A DNA stretch of 64,000 nt from Xestospongia bergquistia (taxonomy: Eukaryota > Porifera > Demospongiae > Haplosclerida > Petrosiidae), in NCBI GenBank assembly GCA_963965975.1, contig OZ014417.1, positions 4,817,821-4,881,820 on the forward strand, written 5' to 3'. Below, piece by piece: positions 1 through 12,700 of this stretch. Position numbers and translations under genes: made by a program. Numbering within the stretch: the stretch's first letter is position 1; each line of letters starts with the position of its first letter. A model generated the notes under the pieces. It ran no database searches. It worked only from the letters and a program-made list of their open reading frames with translations, and was not told where the DNA came from.

Positions 1-841
1 AAGTTTATAAAGTAAACTGCTACGTCTAAAGGACGTTAGGGCAAAAACTAAATAAACAGCTATTAACAGTTTAGTAAGTTAGTTTGCATTAACGCTTTAA
101 AGTCTATAAGTTAAAAACTTTAGAAGGTTTAGACTATTGAGAGATTTTTATAAAGTAAACTGCTCAGTTAAAGGACTTTATGGCACTAACTAAATAAACA
201 GCAATTAACAGTTTAGTAAGTTAGTTTGCATTAACGCTCTAAAGTCTTTAAGTTGAAGACTTTAGAAGGTTTAGACTAATGAGAGATGTTTATAAAGTAC
301 AATGCTCTGTCTAAAGGACTTTATGGCACTAACTAAATAAACAGCTATTAACAGTTTAGTAAGTTAGTTTGCATTAACGCTCTAAAGTCTTTAAGTTAAA
401 GACTTTAGAAGGTTTAGACTATTGAGAGAAGTTTATAAAGTAAACTGCTCAGTCTAAAGGACTTTATCGCACTAACTAAAGATTTGCTATTAACAGTTTA
501 GTAAGTTTGTTTCCATTAATGCTCTAAAGTCTTTAAGTTAAAGACTTTAGAAGGCTTAGACTATTGAGAGAAGTTGATAAAGTAAACTGCTCAGTCTAAA
601 GGACTTTATGGCATTAACTAAATTAACAGCTATTAACAGTTTAGTAAGATAGTTTACATTAACGCTTCAAAGTCTTTAAGTTAACGACTTCAGAAGGTTT
701 AGACTATTTGAGAGAAGTTTATAAAGTAAACTGCTCAGTCTAAAGGACTTTATGGCACTAACTAAATAAACAGCTATTAACAGTTTAGGAAGTTAGTTTG
801 CATTAACGCTCTAAAGTCTTTAAGTTAACGACTTTAGAATG

Positions 842-887
842 TTTAGACTAATGAGAGAAGTTTATAAAGTAAACTGCTCAGTCTAAA
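842..887. repeat. Nested inverted repeat spanning the unit boundary (representative)
   Basis: TTTAGACT at 842-849 is the exact reverse complement of AGTCTAAA at 880-887. Inside it GAG pairs with CTC, and inside that AGTTTA (859-864) pairs with TAAACT (870-875) around a 5-nt loop. The result is one long imperfect stem that joins the end of one unit to the start of the next. All three paired segments belong to the consensus and recur through the array. Confidence 0.85.
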
Positions 888-899
888 GGACTTTATGGC

Positions 900-940
900 A
901 CTAACTAAATAAACAGCTATTAACAGTTTAGTAAGTTAGT
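900..940. repeat. Third inverted repeat of the satellite unit (representative)
   Basis: ACTAAC at 900-905 pairs with GTTAGT at 935-940. Overlapping it, ACTAAA at 904-909 pairs with TTTAGT at 927-932. The arms flank the AACAGCTATTAACAG centre of the unit. With the two other inverted repeats, most of the 143 bp lies inside or between self-complementary arms. The loop is larger than in the other two elements, so extrusion is less certain. Confidence 0.7.
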
Positions 941-952
941 TTGCATTAACGC

Positions 953-981
953 TCTAAAGTCTTTAAGTTAAAGACTTTAGA
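953..981. repeat. 29-nt palindrome inside the satellite unit (representative)
   Basis: The left arm TCTAAAGTCTTTAA (14 nt) is followed by a single G and then by the exact reverse complement of the arm. The element recurs in nearly every unit. Common variants change the centre (AAGTT to AAGAT), which keeps at least 13 paired bases on each side, but others (TTAACGACTTT, TCTTAAAAATAAAG) break pairing without a matching change in the other arm. This favours a DNA-level palindrome, or simply shared descent, over a conserved RNA fold. Confidence 0.9.
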
Positions 982-1715
982 AGGTTTAGACTATTGAGAG
1001 AAGTTTGTAAAGTAAACTGCTCAGTCTAAAGGACTTTATGGCACTAACTAAATAAACAGCTATTAACAGTTTAGTAAGTTAGTTTGCATTAACGCTCTAA
1101 AGTCTTTAAGTTAAAGACTTTAGAAGGTTTAGACTATTGAGAGATTTTTTTAAAGTAAACTGCTCAGTCTAAAGGACTTTATGGCACTAACTAAATAAAC
1201 AGCTATTAGAAGTTTAGTAAGTTAATTTGCATTAATACTCTAAAGTCTTTAAGTTAAAGACTTTAGAAGGTTTACAATATTGAGAGAAGTTTATAAAGTA
1301 CACTGCTCTGTCTAAAGGACTTTATGGCACTAACTAAATAAACAGCTATTAACAGTTTAGTAAGTTAGTTTGCATTAACGCTCTAAAGTCTTTAAGTTGA
1401 AGACTTTAGAAGGTTTAGACTAATGAGAGATGTTTATAAAGTACACTGCTCTGTCTAAAGGACTTTATGGCACTAACTAAATAAGGAGCTATTAACAGTT
1501 TAGTAAGTTAGTTTGCATTAACGCTCTAAAGTCTTTAAGTTAAAGACTTTAGAAGGTTTAGACTATTGAGAGAAGTTTATAAAGTAAACTGCTCAGTCTA
1601 AAGGACTTTATCGCACTAACTAAAGATTTGCTATTAACAGTTTAGTAAGTTTGTTTCCATTAATGCTCTAAAGTCTTTAAGTTAAAGACTTTAGAAGGCT
1701 TAGACTATTGAGAGA

Positions 1716-1801
1716 AGTTGATAAAGTAAACTTCTCAGTCTAAAGGACTTTATGGCATTAACTAAATAAACAGCTATTAGAAGGTTTAGACTATTGAGAG
1801 A
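1716..1801. repeat. Truncated 86-bp satellite unit (57-bp deletion)
   Basis: The unit runs from AGTTGATAAAG to GAGAGA but jumps from AGCTATTA directly to GAAGGTTTAG, losing unit positions 65-121 including the 29-nt palindrome. TTA is shared at both ends of the lost segment, consistent with a microhomology or slippage deletion. The same junction occurs at 6757-6842 and about 13390-13475, where it is carried by copied blocks. Confidence 0.85.
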
Positions 1802-3768
1802 AGTTTATAAAGTAAACTGCTCAGTCTAAAGGACTTTATCGCACTAACTAAAGATTTGCTATTAACAGTTTAGTAAGTTTGTTTCCATTAATGCTCCAAA
1901 GTCTTTAAGTTAAAGACTTTAGACTATTGAGAGAAGTTTATAAAGTAAACTGCTCAGTCTAAAGGACTTTATCGCACTAAATAAAGATTTGCTATTAACA
2001 GTTTAGTAAGTTTGTTTCCATTAATGCTCTAAAGTCTTTAAGTTAAAGACTTTAGAAGGCTTAGACTATTGAGGGAAGTTGATAAAGTAAACTTCTCAGT
2101 CTAAAGGACTTTATGGCATTAACTAAATAAACAGCTATTAACAGTTTAGTAAGATAGTTTGCATTAACGCTTTAAAGTCTTTAAGTTAACGACTTTAGAA
2201 GGTTTAGACTATTTGAGAGAAGTTTATAAAGTAAACTGCTCAGTCTAAAGGACTTTATGGCACTAACTAAATAAACAGCTATTAACAGTTTAGTAAGTTA
2301 GTTTGCATTAACGCTCTAAAGTCTTTAAGTTAAAGACTTTAGAATGTTTAGACTAATGAGAGAAGTTTATAAAGTAAACTGCTCAGTCTAAAGGACTTTA
2401 TGGCACTAACTAAATAAATAGCTATTAACAGTTTAGTAAGTTAGTTTGCATTAACGCTCTAAAGTCTTTAAGTTAAAGACTTTAGAAGGTTTAGACTATT
2501 GAGAGAAGTTTATAAAGTAAACTGCTCAGTCTAAAGGACTTTATGGCACTAACTAAAGAAACAGCTATTAACAGTGTAGTAAGTTAGTTTGCATTAACGC
2601 TCTAAAGTCTTTAACTTAAAGACTTTAGAGGTTTGGACTATTGAGAGAAGTTTATAAAGTAAACTGCTCAGTCTAAAGGACTTTATGGCACTAACTAAAT
2701 AAACAGCTATTAACAGTTTAGTAAGTTAGTTTGCATTAACGCTATAAAGTCTTTAAGTTAAAGACTTTATAGGTTTAGACTATTGAGAGTATTTTATAAA
2801 GTAAACTGCTCAGTCTAAAGGACTTTATGGCACTAAGTAAATAAACAGCTTTTCACGGTTTAGTGAGTTAGTTTGCATTAACGCTCTAAAGTCTTAAAAA
2901 TAAAGACTTTAGTTGGTTTAGACTATTGAGAGAAGTTTATAATGTAAACTGCTCAGTCTAAAGGACTTTATGGCACTATCTAAATAAAGAGCTATTAACA
3001 CTTTTGTAAGTTAGCTTGCATTAACGCTCTAAAGTCTTTAAGATAAAGACTTTAGAAGTTTTAGACTATTGAGGTAAAGTAAACTGCTCAGTCTAAAGGA
3101 CTTTATGGCACTAACTAAATAAACAGCTATTAACAGTTTAGTAAGTTAGTTTGCATTAACGCTCTAAAGTCTTTAAGTTAAAGACGTTAGAAGGTTTAGA
3201 CTATTGAGAGAAGTTTATAAAGTAAACTGCTCAGTCTAAAGGACTTTATGGCACTAACTAAATAAACAGCTATTAACAGTTTAGTAAGTTAGCTTGCATT
3301 AACGCTCTAAAGTCTTTAAGTTAAAGACTTTAGAAGGGTTAGACTATTGAGAGATTTTTTTAAAGTAACTGCTCAGTGTAAAGGACTTTATGGCACTAAC
3401 TAAATAAACAGCTATTAGCAGTTTAGTAAGTTAGTTTGCATTAACGTTGTAAAGTTTTAAAAATAAAGACTTTAGTAGGTTTAGACTATTCAGAGAAGTT
3501 TATAATGTAAACTGCTCAGTCTAAAGGACTTTATGGCACTAACTAAATAAAGAGGTATTAACACTTTAGTAAGTTAGTTTGCATTAACGCTCTAAAGTCT
3601 TTAAGATAAAGACTTTAGAAGTTTTAGACTATTGAGGTAAAGTAAACTGCTCAGTCTAAAGGACTTTATGGCACCAACTAAATAAACAGCTATTAACAGT
3701 TTAGTAAGTTAGTTTGCATTAACGCTCTAAAGTCTTTAAGTTAAAGACTTTAGAAGGTTTAGACTATT

Positions 3769-6700
3769 GAGAGAACTTTATAAAGTAAACTGCTCAGTCT
3801 AAAGGACTTTATGGCACTAACTAAATAAACAGCTATTAACAGTTTCGTAAGTTAGTTTGCATTAACGCTCTAAAGTCTTTAAGTTAAAGACTTTAGAAGG
3901 TTTAGACTATTGAGAGATTTTTTTAAAGTAAACTGCTCAGTCTAAAGGACTTTATGGCACTAACTAAATAAACAGCTATTAGCAGTTTAGTAAGTTAAAT
4001 TGCATTAATACTCTAAAGTCTTTAAGTTAAAGACTTTTGAAGGTTTAGACTATTGACAGAAGTTTATAAAGTAAACTGCTCAGTCTAAAGGACTTTATGG
4101 CACTAACTAAAGAAGTGGCTATTAACAGTTTAGTAAGTTAGTTTGCATTAACGCTCTAAAGTCTTTAAGTTAAAGACTTTAGATGTTTGGACTATTGAGA
4201 GAAGTTTATAAAGTAAACTGCTCAGTCTAAAGGACATTATGGCACTAACTAAATAAACAGCTATTAACAGTTTTGTAAGTTAGTTTGCATTAACGCTCTA
4301 AAGTGTTTAAGTTAAAAACATTAAAGGTTTAGACTATTGAGACATTTTTTTAAAGTAAACTGCTCAGTCTAAAGGAGTTTATGGCTCTAAGTAAATAAAC
4401 AGCTATTAGCAGTTTAGTAAGTTAGTTTGCATTAACGCTCTAAAGTCTTAAAAATAAAGACTTTAGTAGGTTTAGACTATTGAGAGAAGTTTATAATGTA
4501 AAATGCTCAGTCTAAAGGACTTTATGGCACTAACGAAATAAAGAGCTATTAACACTTTAGTAAGTTAGTTTGCATTAACGCTCTAAAGTCTTTAAGATAA
4601 AGACTTTAGAAGTTTTAGACTATTCAGGTAAAGTAAACTCTCAGTCTAAAGGGCTTTATGGCACTAAATAAATAAACAGCTTTTCACGGTTTAGTAAGTT
4701 ATTTTGCATTAACGCTCTAAAGTCTTAAAAATAAAGACTTTAGTAGGTTTAGACTATTGAGAGAAGTTTATAATGTAAACTGCTCAGTCTAAAGGACTTT
4801 ATGGCACTAAATAAATAAAGAGCTATTAACACTTTAGTAAGTTAGTTTGCATTAACGCTCTAAAGTCTTTAACATAAAGACTTTAGAAGTTTTAGACTAT
4901 TGAGGTAAAGTAAACTGATCAATATAAAGGACTTTATGGCATGAACTAAATAAACAGCTATCAACAGTTTAGTAAGTTAGTTTGCGTTAACGCTATAAAG
5001 TCTTTAAGTTAAAGACTTTAGAAGTTTTAGAGTATTGAGAGAAGTTAGTAAAATAAACTGCTCAGTCTAAAGGACTGATGGCACTAACTAAATAAACAGC
5101 TATTAACAGTTTAGTAAGTTAGTTTGCATCAACGCTCTAAAGTCTTTAAGTTAAAGACTTTAGAAGGTTTAGACTATTGAGAGGTGTTTATAAAGTAAAC
5201 TGCTCAGTCTAAAGGACTTTATGGCACTAACTAAATAAACAGCTATTAACAGTTTCGTAAGTTAGTTTGCATTAACGCTTTAAAGTCTATAAGTTAAAAA
5301 CTTTAGAAGCTTTATACTATAGAGAGAAGTTAATAAAATAAACTGCTCAGTCTAAAGGACTTTATGGCACTAACTAAATAAACAGCTATTAACAGTTTTG
5401 TAAGTTTGTTTGCATAAACGGCCTAAAGACTTTAAGTTAAAGACTTCAGATGGTTTAGACTATTGAGAGAAGTTTATAAAGTAAACTGCTCAGTCTAAAG
5501 TACTTTATTGCACTAACTAAATAAACAGCTATTAACAGTTTAGTAAGTTAGTTTGCATTAACGCTCTAAAGTCTTAAAGTTAAAGACTTTAGAAGGTTTA
5601 GACTATTGAGAGAAGTTTATAAAGTAAACTGCTCAGTCTAAAGGACTTTAGGGCAATAACTAAATAAAGAGCTATTAACAGTTTAGTAAGTTAGTTTGCA
5701 TTAACGCTCTAAAGTCTATAAGTTAAAAACTTTACAAGGTTTAGACTAATGAGAGATGTTTATAAAGTACAATGCTCTGTCTAAAGGACTTTATGGCACT
5801 AACTAAATAAACAGCTATTAACAGTTTAGTAAGTTAGTTTGCATTAACGCTCTAAAGTCTTTAAGTTAACGACTTTAGAAGGTTTAGACTATTTTAGAGA
5901 AGTTTATAAAGTAAACTGCTCAGTCTAAAGGACTTTATTGCACTAACGAAATAAACAGCTATTAACAGTTTAGTAAGTTAGTTTGCATTAACGCTCTAAA
6001 GTCTTTAAGTTAACGACTTTAGAATGTTTCGACTAATGAGAGAAGTTTATAAAGTAAACTGCTCAGTCTAAAGGACTTTATGGCACTAACTAAATAAACA
6101 GCTATTAACAGTTTAGTAAGTTAGTTTGCACTAACGCTCTAAAGTCTTTAAGTTAAAGACTTTAGAAGGTTTAGACTATTGAGATATTTTTTTAAAGTAA
6201 ACTGCTCAGTCTAAAGGACTTTATGGCACTAACTAAATAAACAGCTATTAGCAGTTTAGTAAGTTAATTTGCATTAATACTCTAAAGTCTTTAAGTTAAA
6301 GACTTTAGAAGGTTTAGACTATTGACAGAATTTTATAAAGTACACTGCTCAGTCTAAAGTACTTTATGGCACTAACTAAATAAACAGCTATTAACAGTTT
6401 AGTAAGTTAGTTTGCATTAACGCTCTAAAGCCTTTAAGTTAAAGACTTTAGAAGGTTTAGACTAATGAGAGATGTTTATAAAGTACACTGGTCTGTCTAA
6501 AGGACTTTATGGCACTAAGTAATAAACAGCTATTAACAATTTAGTAAGTTAGTTTGCATTAACGCTCTAAAGTCTTTAAGTTAAAGACTTTAGAAGGTTT
6601 AGACTATTGAGAGAAGTTTATAAAGTAAACTGCTCAGTCTAAAGGACTTTATCGCACTAACTAAACATTTGCTATTAACAGTTTCGTGAGTTTGTTTCCA

Positions 6701-9700
6701 TTAATGCTCTAAAGTCTTTAAGTTAAAGACTTTAGAAGGCTTAGACTATATAGAGAAGTTGATAAAGTAAACTTCTCAGTCTAAAGGACTTTATGGCATT
6801 AACTAAATAAACAGCTATTAGAAGGTTTAGACTATTGAGAGAAGTTTATAAAGTAAACTGCTCAGTCTAATGGACTTTATTGCACTAACTAAAGGTTTGC
6901 TATTAACAGTTTAGTAAGTTTGTTTCCATTAATGCTCTAAAGTCTTTAAGTTAAAGACTTTAGAAGGTTTAGACTATTGAGAGAAGCTTATAAAGTAAAC
7001 TGCTCAATCTAAAGGACTTTATCGCACTAAATAAAGATTTGCTATTAACAGTTTAGTAAGTTTGTTTCCATGAATGCTCTAAAGTCTTTAAGTTAAAGAC
7101 TTTAGAAGGCTTAGACTATTGAGAGAAGTTGACAAAGTAAACTTCTCAGTCTAAAGGACTTTATGGCATTAACTAAATAAACAGCTATTAACAGTTTAGT
7201 AAGATAGTTTGCATTAACGCTTTAAAGTCTTTAAGTTAACGACTTTAGAAGGTTTAGACTATTTGAGAGAAGTTTATAAAGTAAACTGCTCAGTCTAAAG
7301 GACTTTATGGCACTAACTAAATAAACAGCTATTAACAGTTTAGTAAGTTAGTTTGCATTAACGCTCTAAAGTCTTTAAGTTAACGACTTTAGAATGTTTA
7401 GACTAATGAGAGAAGTTTATAAAGTAAACTGCTCAGTCTAAAGGCCTTTGTGGCACTAACTAAATAAACAGCTATTAACAGTTTAGTAAGTTAGTTTGCA
7501 TTAACGCTCTAAAGTCTTTAAGTTAAAGACTTTAGAAGGTTTAGACTTTTGAGAGAAGTTTATAAAGTAAACTGCTCAGTCTAAAGGACTTTATGGCACT
7601 AAGTAAATAAACAGCTCTTCACGGTTTAGTAAGTTAGTGTGCATTAGCGCTCTAAAGTCTTAAAAATAAAGAGTTTAGTAGATTTAGACTATTGAGAGAA
7701 GTTTATAAAGTAAACTGCTCAGTCTAAAGGACTTTATGGCACTAACTAAATAAAGAGCTACTAACACTTTAGTAAGTTAGTTTGCATTAACGCTCTAAAG
7801 ACTTTAAGATAAAGACTTCAGAAGTTTTAGACTATTGAGGTAAAGTAAACAGCTCAGTATAAAGGACTTTATGGCACTAACTAAATAAACAGCTATTAAC
7901 AGTTTAGTAACTTAGTCTGCATTAACGATCTAAAGTCTTTAAGTTAAAGACTTTAGAAAGTTTAGACTATTGAGAGAAGTTTATAAAGTAAACTGCTCAG
8001 TCTAAAGGACTTTATGGCACTAACTAAATAAACAACTATTAACAGTTTAGTAAGATAGTTTGCATTAACGCTCTAAAGTCTTTAAGTTAAAGACTTTAGA
8101 AGGTTTAGACTTTTGAGAGAAGTTTATAAAGTAAACTGCTCAGCCTAAAGGACTTTATGGCACTAACTAAATAAACAGCTATTAACAGTTTAGTAAGTTA
8201 GTTTGCATTAACACTCTAAAGTCTTTAAGTTAAAGACTTAAGAAGGTTTAGACTATTGAGAGAAATTTATAAAATAAACTGCTCAGTCTAAAGGACTTTA
8301 TGGCACTAACTAAATAAACAGCTATTAACAGTTTAGCAAGTTTGTTTGCATTAACGCTCTAAAGTCTTTAAGTTAAAGACTTTAGTAGGTTTAGACTATT
8401 GAAACAAGTTTATAAAGTAAACTGTTCAGTCTAAAGGACTTGATGGCACTAACTAAATACAGCTATTAACAGTTTAGTAAGTTAGTTTGCATTAACGCTC
8501 TAAAGTCTTTAAGTTAAAGACTTTTAAACGTTTAGACTATTGAGAGAAGTTTATAAAGTAAACTGCTCAGTCTAAAGGACTTTATGGCACTGAGTAAATA
8601 AACAGCTATTAGCAGTTTAGTAAGTTAGTTTGCATTAACGCTCTAAAGTCATTAAGTTAAAGACTTTAGAGAGTTTAGACTATTGAGTGATTTTTATAAA
8701 GTAAACTGCTCAATCTGTAGGACTTTATGGCACTAACTAAATAAACAGCTATTAACAGTTTAGTAAGTTTGTTTGTATTAACGCTCTAAAGTCTTTAAGT
8801 TAAAGACTTTAGAAGGTTTAGACTATTGAGAGAAGATTATAAAGTAAACTGCTCAGTCTAAAGGTCTTTATGGCACTAACTAAATAAACAGCTATTAACA
8901 GTTTAGTAAGTTAGTTTGCATTAAGGCTCTAAAGTCTTTAAGTTAAAGACTTTAGAAGGTTTAGACTATTGAGAGATGTTTATAAAGTAAACTGATCAGT
9001 CTAAAGGACTTTATGGCACTAACTAAGTAAACAACTATTAACAGTTTAGTAGGTTAGTTTGCATTAACGCTCTAAAGTCTTTAAGTTAAAGTCTTTAGAA
9101 GGTTTAGACTATTGAGAGAAGTTTATAATGTAAACTGCTCTGTCTAAAGGACACTATAGCACTAACTAAATAAACAGGTATTAACAGTTTAGTAAGTTAG
9201 TTTGCATTAACTCTCTAAAGTCTTTAAGTTAAAGACTTTAGAAGGTTTCGACTATTGAGAGACGTTTATAAAGTAAACTGCTCAGTCTAAAGGACTTTTT
9301 GGCACTAACTAAATAAACAGCTATTAACAGTTTAGTAAGTTAGTTTGCGTTAACGCTCTAAAGTCTTTAAGATAAAGACTTTAGAAGGTTTACACTAATG
9401 AGAGAAGTATATAAAATAAACTGCTCAGTTTAAAGGACTTTATGACACTAACTAAATAAACAGCTATTAACAGTTTAGTAAGTTAGTTTGCAATAACGCT
9501 CTAAAGTCTTTAAGTGAAAAACTCTAAAAGGTTTAGAATATTGAGAGATTTTTATAAAGTAAACTGCTCATTCTCTAGGACTTAATGGCACTAACTAAAT
9601 AAATAGCTATTAACAGTTTAGTAAGTTAGTTTGCATTAACGCTATAAAGTCTTTAAGTTAAAGACTTTAGAAGGTTTAGACTATTGAGAGAAGTTTATAA

Positions 9701-12700
9701 AGTAAATTGCTCAGTCTAAAGGTCTTTCTGGCACTAACTAATGAAGAAGCTATTAACAGATTAATAAGTTAGTTTGCATTAACGCTCTAAAGTCTTTAAG
9801 TTAAAGACCTTAGAAAGTTTAGACTATTGAGAGAAGTTTATAAAGTAAACTGCTCAGTCTAAAGGACTTTATGGCACTAACTAAATGAACAGCTATTAAC
9901 AGTTTAGCAAGTTAGTTTGCATTAACGCTCTAAAGTCTTTAAGTTAAAGACTTTAGAAGGTTTAGACTATTGAGAGAAGTTTATAAAGTAAACTGCTCAG
10001 TCTAGAGGACTTTATGGCACTAACTAAATAAACAGCTATTAACCGTTTAGTAAGTTAGTTTGCATTAACACTCTAAAGTCTTTAAGTTAAAGACTTTAGA
10101 AGGTTTAGACTATTGAGAGAAGGTTATAAAATAAACTGCTCAGTCTGAAGGACTTTATGGCACTAACTAAATAATCAGCTATTAACAGTTTAGTAAGTTT
10201 GTTTGCATTAACGCTCTAAAGTCTTTAAGTTAAAGACTTTAGTAGGTTTAGACTATTGACACAAGATTATAAAGTAAACTGCTAAGTCTGAAGGACTTTA
10301 TGGCACTAACTAAATAAACAGCTATTAACAGTTTAGTAAGTTATTTTGCATTAACGCTCTAAAGTCTTTAAGTTAAAGACTTTAGAAGGTTTAGACTATT
10401 GAGAGAACTTTATAAAGTAAACTGCTCAGTCTAAAGGACTTTATGGCACTAACTAAATAAACAGCTATTAACAGTTTCGTAAGTTAGTTTGCATTAACGC
10501 TCTAAAGTCTTTAAGTTAAAGACTTTAGAAGGTTTAGACTATTGAGAGATTTTTTTAAAGTAAACTGCTCAGTCTAAAGGACTTTATGTCACTAACTAAA
10601 TAAACAGCTATTAGCAGTTTAGTAAGTTAATTTGCATTAATACTCTAAAGTCTTTAAGTTAAAGACTTTTGAAGGTTTAGACTATTGACAGAAGTTTATA
10701 AAGTAAACTGCTCAGTCTAAAGGACTTTATGGCACTAACTAAAGAAGTGGCTATTAACAGTTTAGTAAGTTAGTTTGCATTAACGCTCTAAAGTCTTTAA
10801 GTTAAAGACTTTAGATGTTTGGACTATTGAGAGAAGTTTATAAAGTAAACTGCTCAGTTTAAAGGACATTATGGCACTAACTAAATAAACAGCTATTAAC
10901 AGTTTAGTAAGTTAGTTTGCATTAACGCTCTAAAGTCTTTAAGTTAAAAACATTAAAGGTTTAGACTATTGAGACATTTTTTTAAAGTAAACTGCTCAGT
11001 CTAAAGGAGTTTATGGCACAAACTAAATAAACAGCTATTAGCAGTTTAGTAAGTTAGTTTGCATTAATGCTCTAAAGTCTTAAAAATAAAGACTTTAGTA
11101 GGTTTAGACTATTGAGAAAAATTTATAATGTAAACTGCTCAGTCTAAAGGACTTTATGGCACTAACGAAATAAAGAGCTATTAACACTTTAGTAAGTTAG
11201 TTTGCATTAACGCTCTAAAGTCTTTAAGATAAAGACTTTAGAAGTTTTAGACTATTGAGGTAAAGTAAACTCTCAGTCTAAAGGGCTTTATGGCACTAAC
11301 TAAATAAACAGCTTTTCACGGTGTAGTAAGTTATTTTGCATTAACGCTCTAAAGTCTTAAAAATAAAGACTTTAGTAGGTTTAGACTATTGAGAGAAGTT
11401 TATAATGTAAACTGCTCAGTCTAAAGGACTTTATGGCACTAATTAAATAAACAGCTATTAACACTTTAGTAAGTTAGTTTGCATTAACGCTCTAAAGTCT
11501 TTAACATAAAGACTTTAGAAGTTTTAGACTATTGAGGTAAAGTAAACTGATCAATATAAAGGACTTTATGGCATGAACTAAATAAACAGCTATCAACAGT
11601 TTAGTAAGTTAGTTTGCGTTAACGCTATAAAGTCTTTAAGTTAAAGACTTTATAAGTTTTAGAGTGTTGAGAGAAGTTAGTAAAATAAACTGCTCAGTCT
11701 AAAGGACTTTATGGCACTAACTAAATAAACAGCTATTAACAGTTTAGTAAGTTAGTTTGCGTCAACGCTCTAAAGTCTTTAAGTTAAAGACTTTAGAAGG
11801 TTTAGACTATTGAGAGGTGTTTATAAAGTAAACTGCTCAGTCTAAAGGACTTTATGGCACTAACTAAATAAACAGCTATTAACAGTTTCGTAAGTTAGTT
11901 TGCATTAACGCTTTAAAGTCTATAAGTTAAAAACTTTAGAAGCTTTATACTATAGAGAGAAGTTAATAAAATAAACTGCTCAGTCTAAAGGACTTTATGG
12001 CACTAACTAAATAAACAGCTATTAACAGTTTTGTAAGTTTGTTTGCATAAACGGCCTAAAGACTTTAAGTTAAAGACTTCAGATGGTTTAGACTATTGAG
12101 AGAAGTTTATAAAGTAAACTGCTCAGTCTAAAGTACTTTATTGCACTAAATAAATAAACAGCTATTAACAGTTTAGTAAGTTAGTTTGCATTAACGCTCT
12201 AAAGTCTTAAAGTTAAAGACTTTAGAAGGTTTAGACTATTGAGAGAAGTTTATAAAGTAAACTGCTCAGTCTAAAGGACTTTAGGGCAATAACTAAATAA
12301 AGAGCTATTAACAGTTTAGTAAGTTAGTTTGCATTAACGCTCTAAAGTCTATAAGTTAAAAACTTTACAAGGTTTAGACTAATGAGAGATGTTTATAAAG
12401 TACAATGCTCTGTCTAAAGGACTTTATGGCACTAACTAAATAAACAGCTATTAACAGTTTAGTAAGTTAGTTTGCATTAACGCTCTAAAGTCTTTAAGTT
12501 AACGACTTTAGAAGGTTTAGACTATTTTAGAGAAGTTTATAAAGTAAACTGCTCAGTCTAAAGGACTTTATTGCACTAACGAAATAAACAGCTATTAACA
12601 GTTTAGTAAGTTAGTTTGCATTAACGCTCTAAAGTCTTTAAGTTAACGACTTTAGAATTTTTCGACTAATGAGAGAAGTTTATAAAGTAAACTGCTCAGT

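Larger units (their letters stand above)
859..1001 (+). repeat. Representative consensus unit of the satellite (143 bp)
   Basis: This copy matches the majority base at essentially every position and can serve as the reference unit. It starts at AGTTTATAAAG and ends at ATTGAGAGA; the next unit begins at 1002. Landmarks in order are the AGTTTA/TAAACT hairpin, AGTCTAAAGGACTTTATGG, CACTAACTAAATAAACAGC, TATTAACAGTTTAGTAAG, TTAGTTTGCATTAACGC, the long palindrome, and GGTTTAGACTATTGAGAGA. Its composition is 43 G or C out of 143. The unit is close to, but slightly under, the DNA length of a nucleosome core (147 bp), which many satellites approach. Confidence 0.95.
230..1777. repeat. Block repeated at exactly 8 units (1144 bp)
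   Basis: Variant markers are displaced by exactly 1144 bp, which is 8 x 143. AGTTGAAGAC occurs at 251 and 1395, the GTAC of GTAC(A)ATGCTCTG/GTACACTGCTCTG at 297 and 1441, TCGCACTAAC at 467 and 1611, and AAGTTGATAA at 571 and 1715. The matching stretch is about 230-633 against 1374-1777 and ends at a deletion in the second copy. A further related stretch lies near 6420-7560, so this set of linked variants has been copied more than once. Confidence 0.8.
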
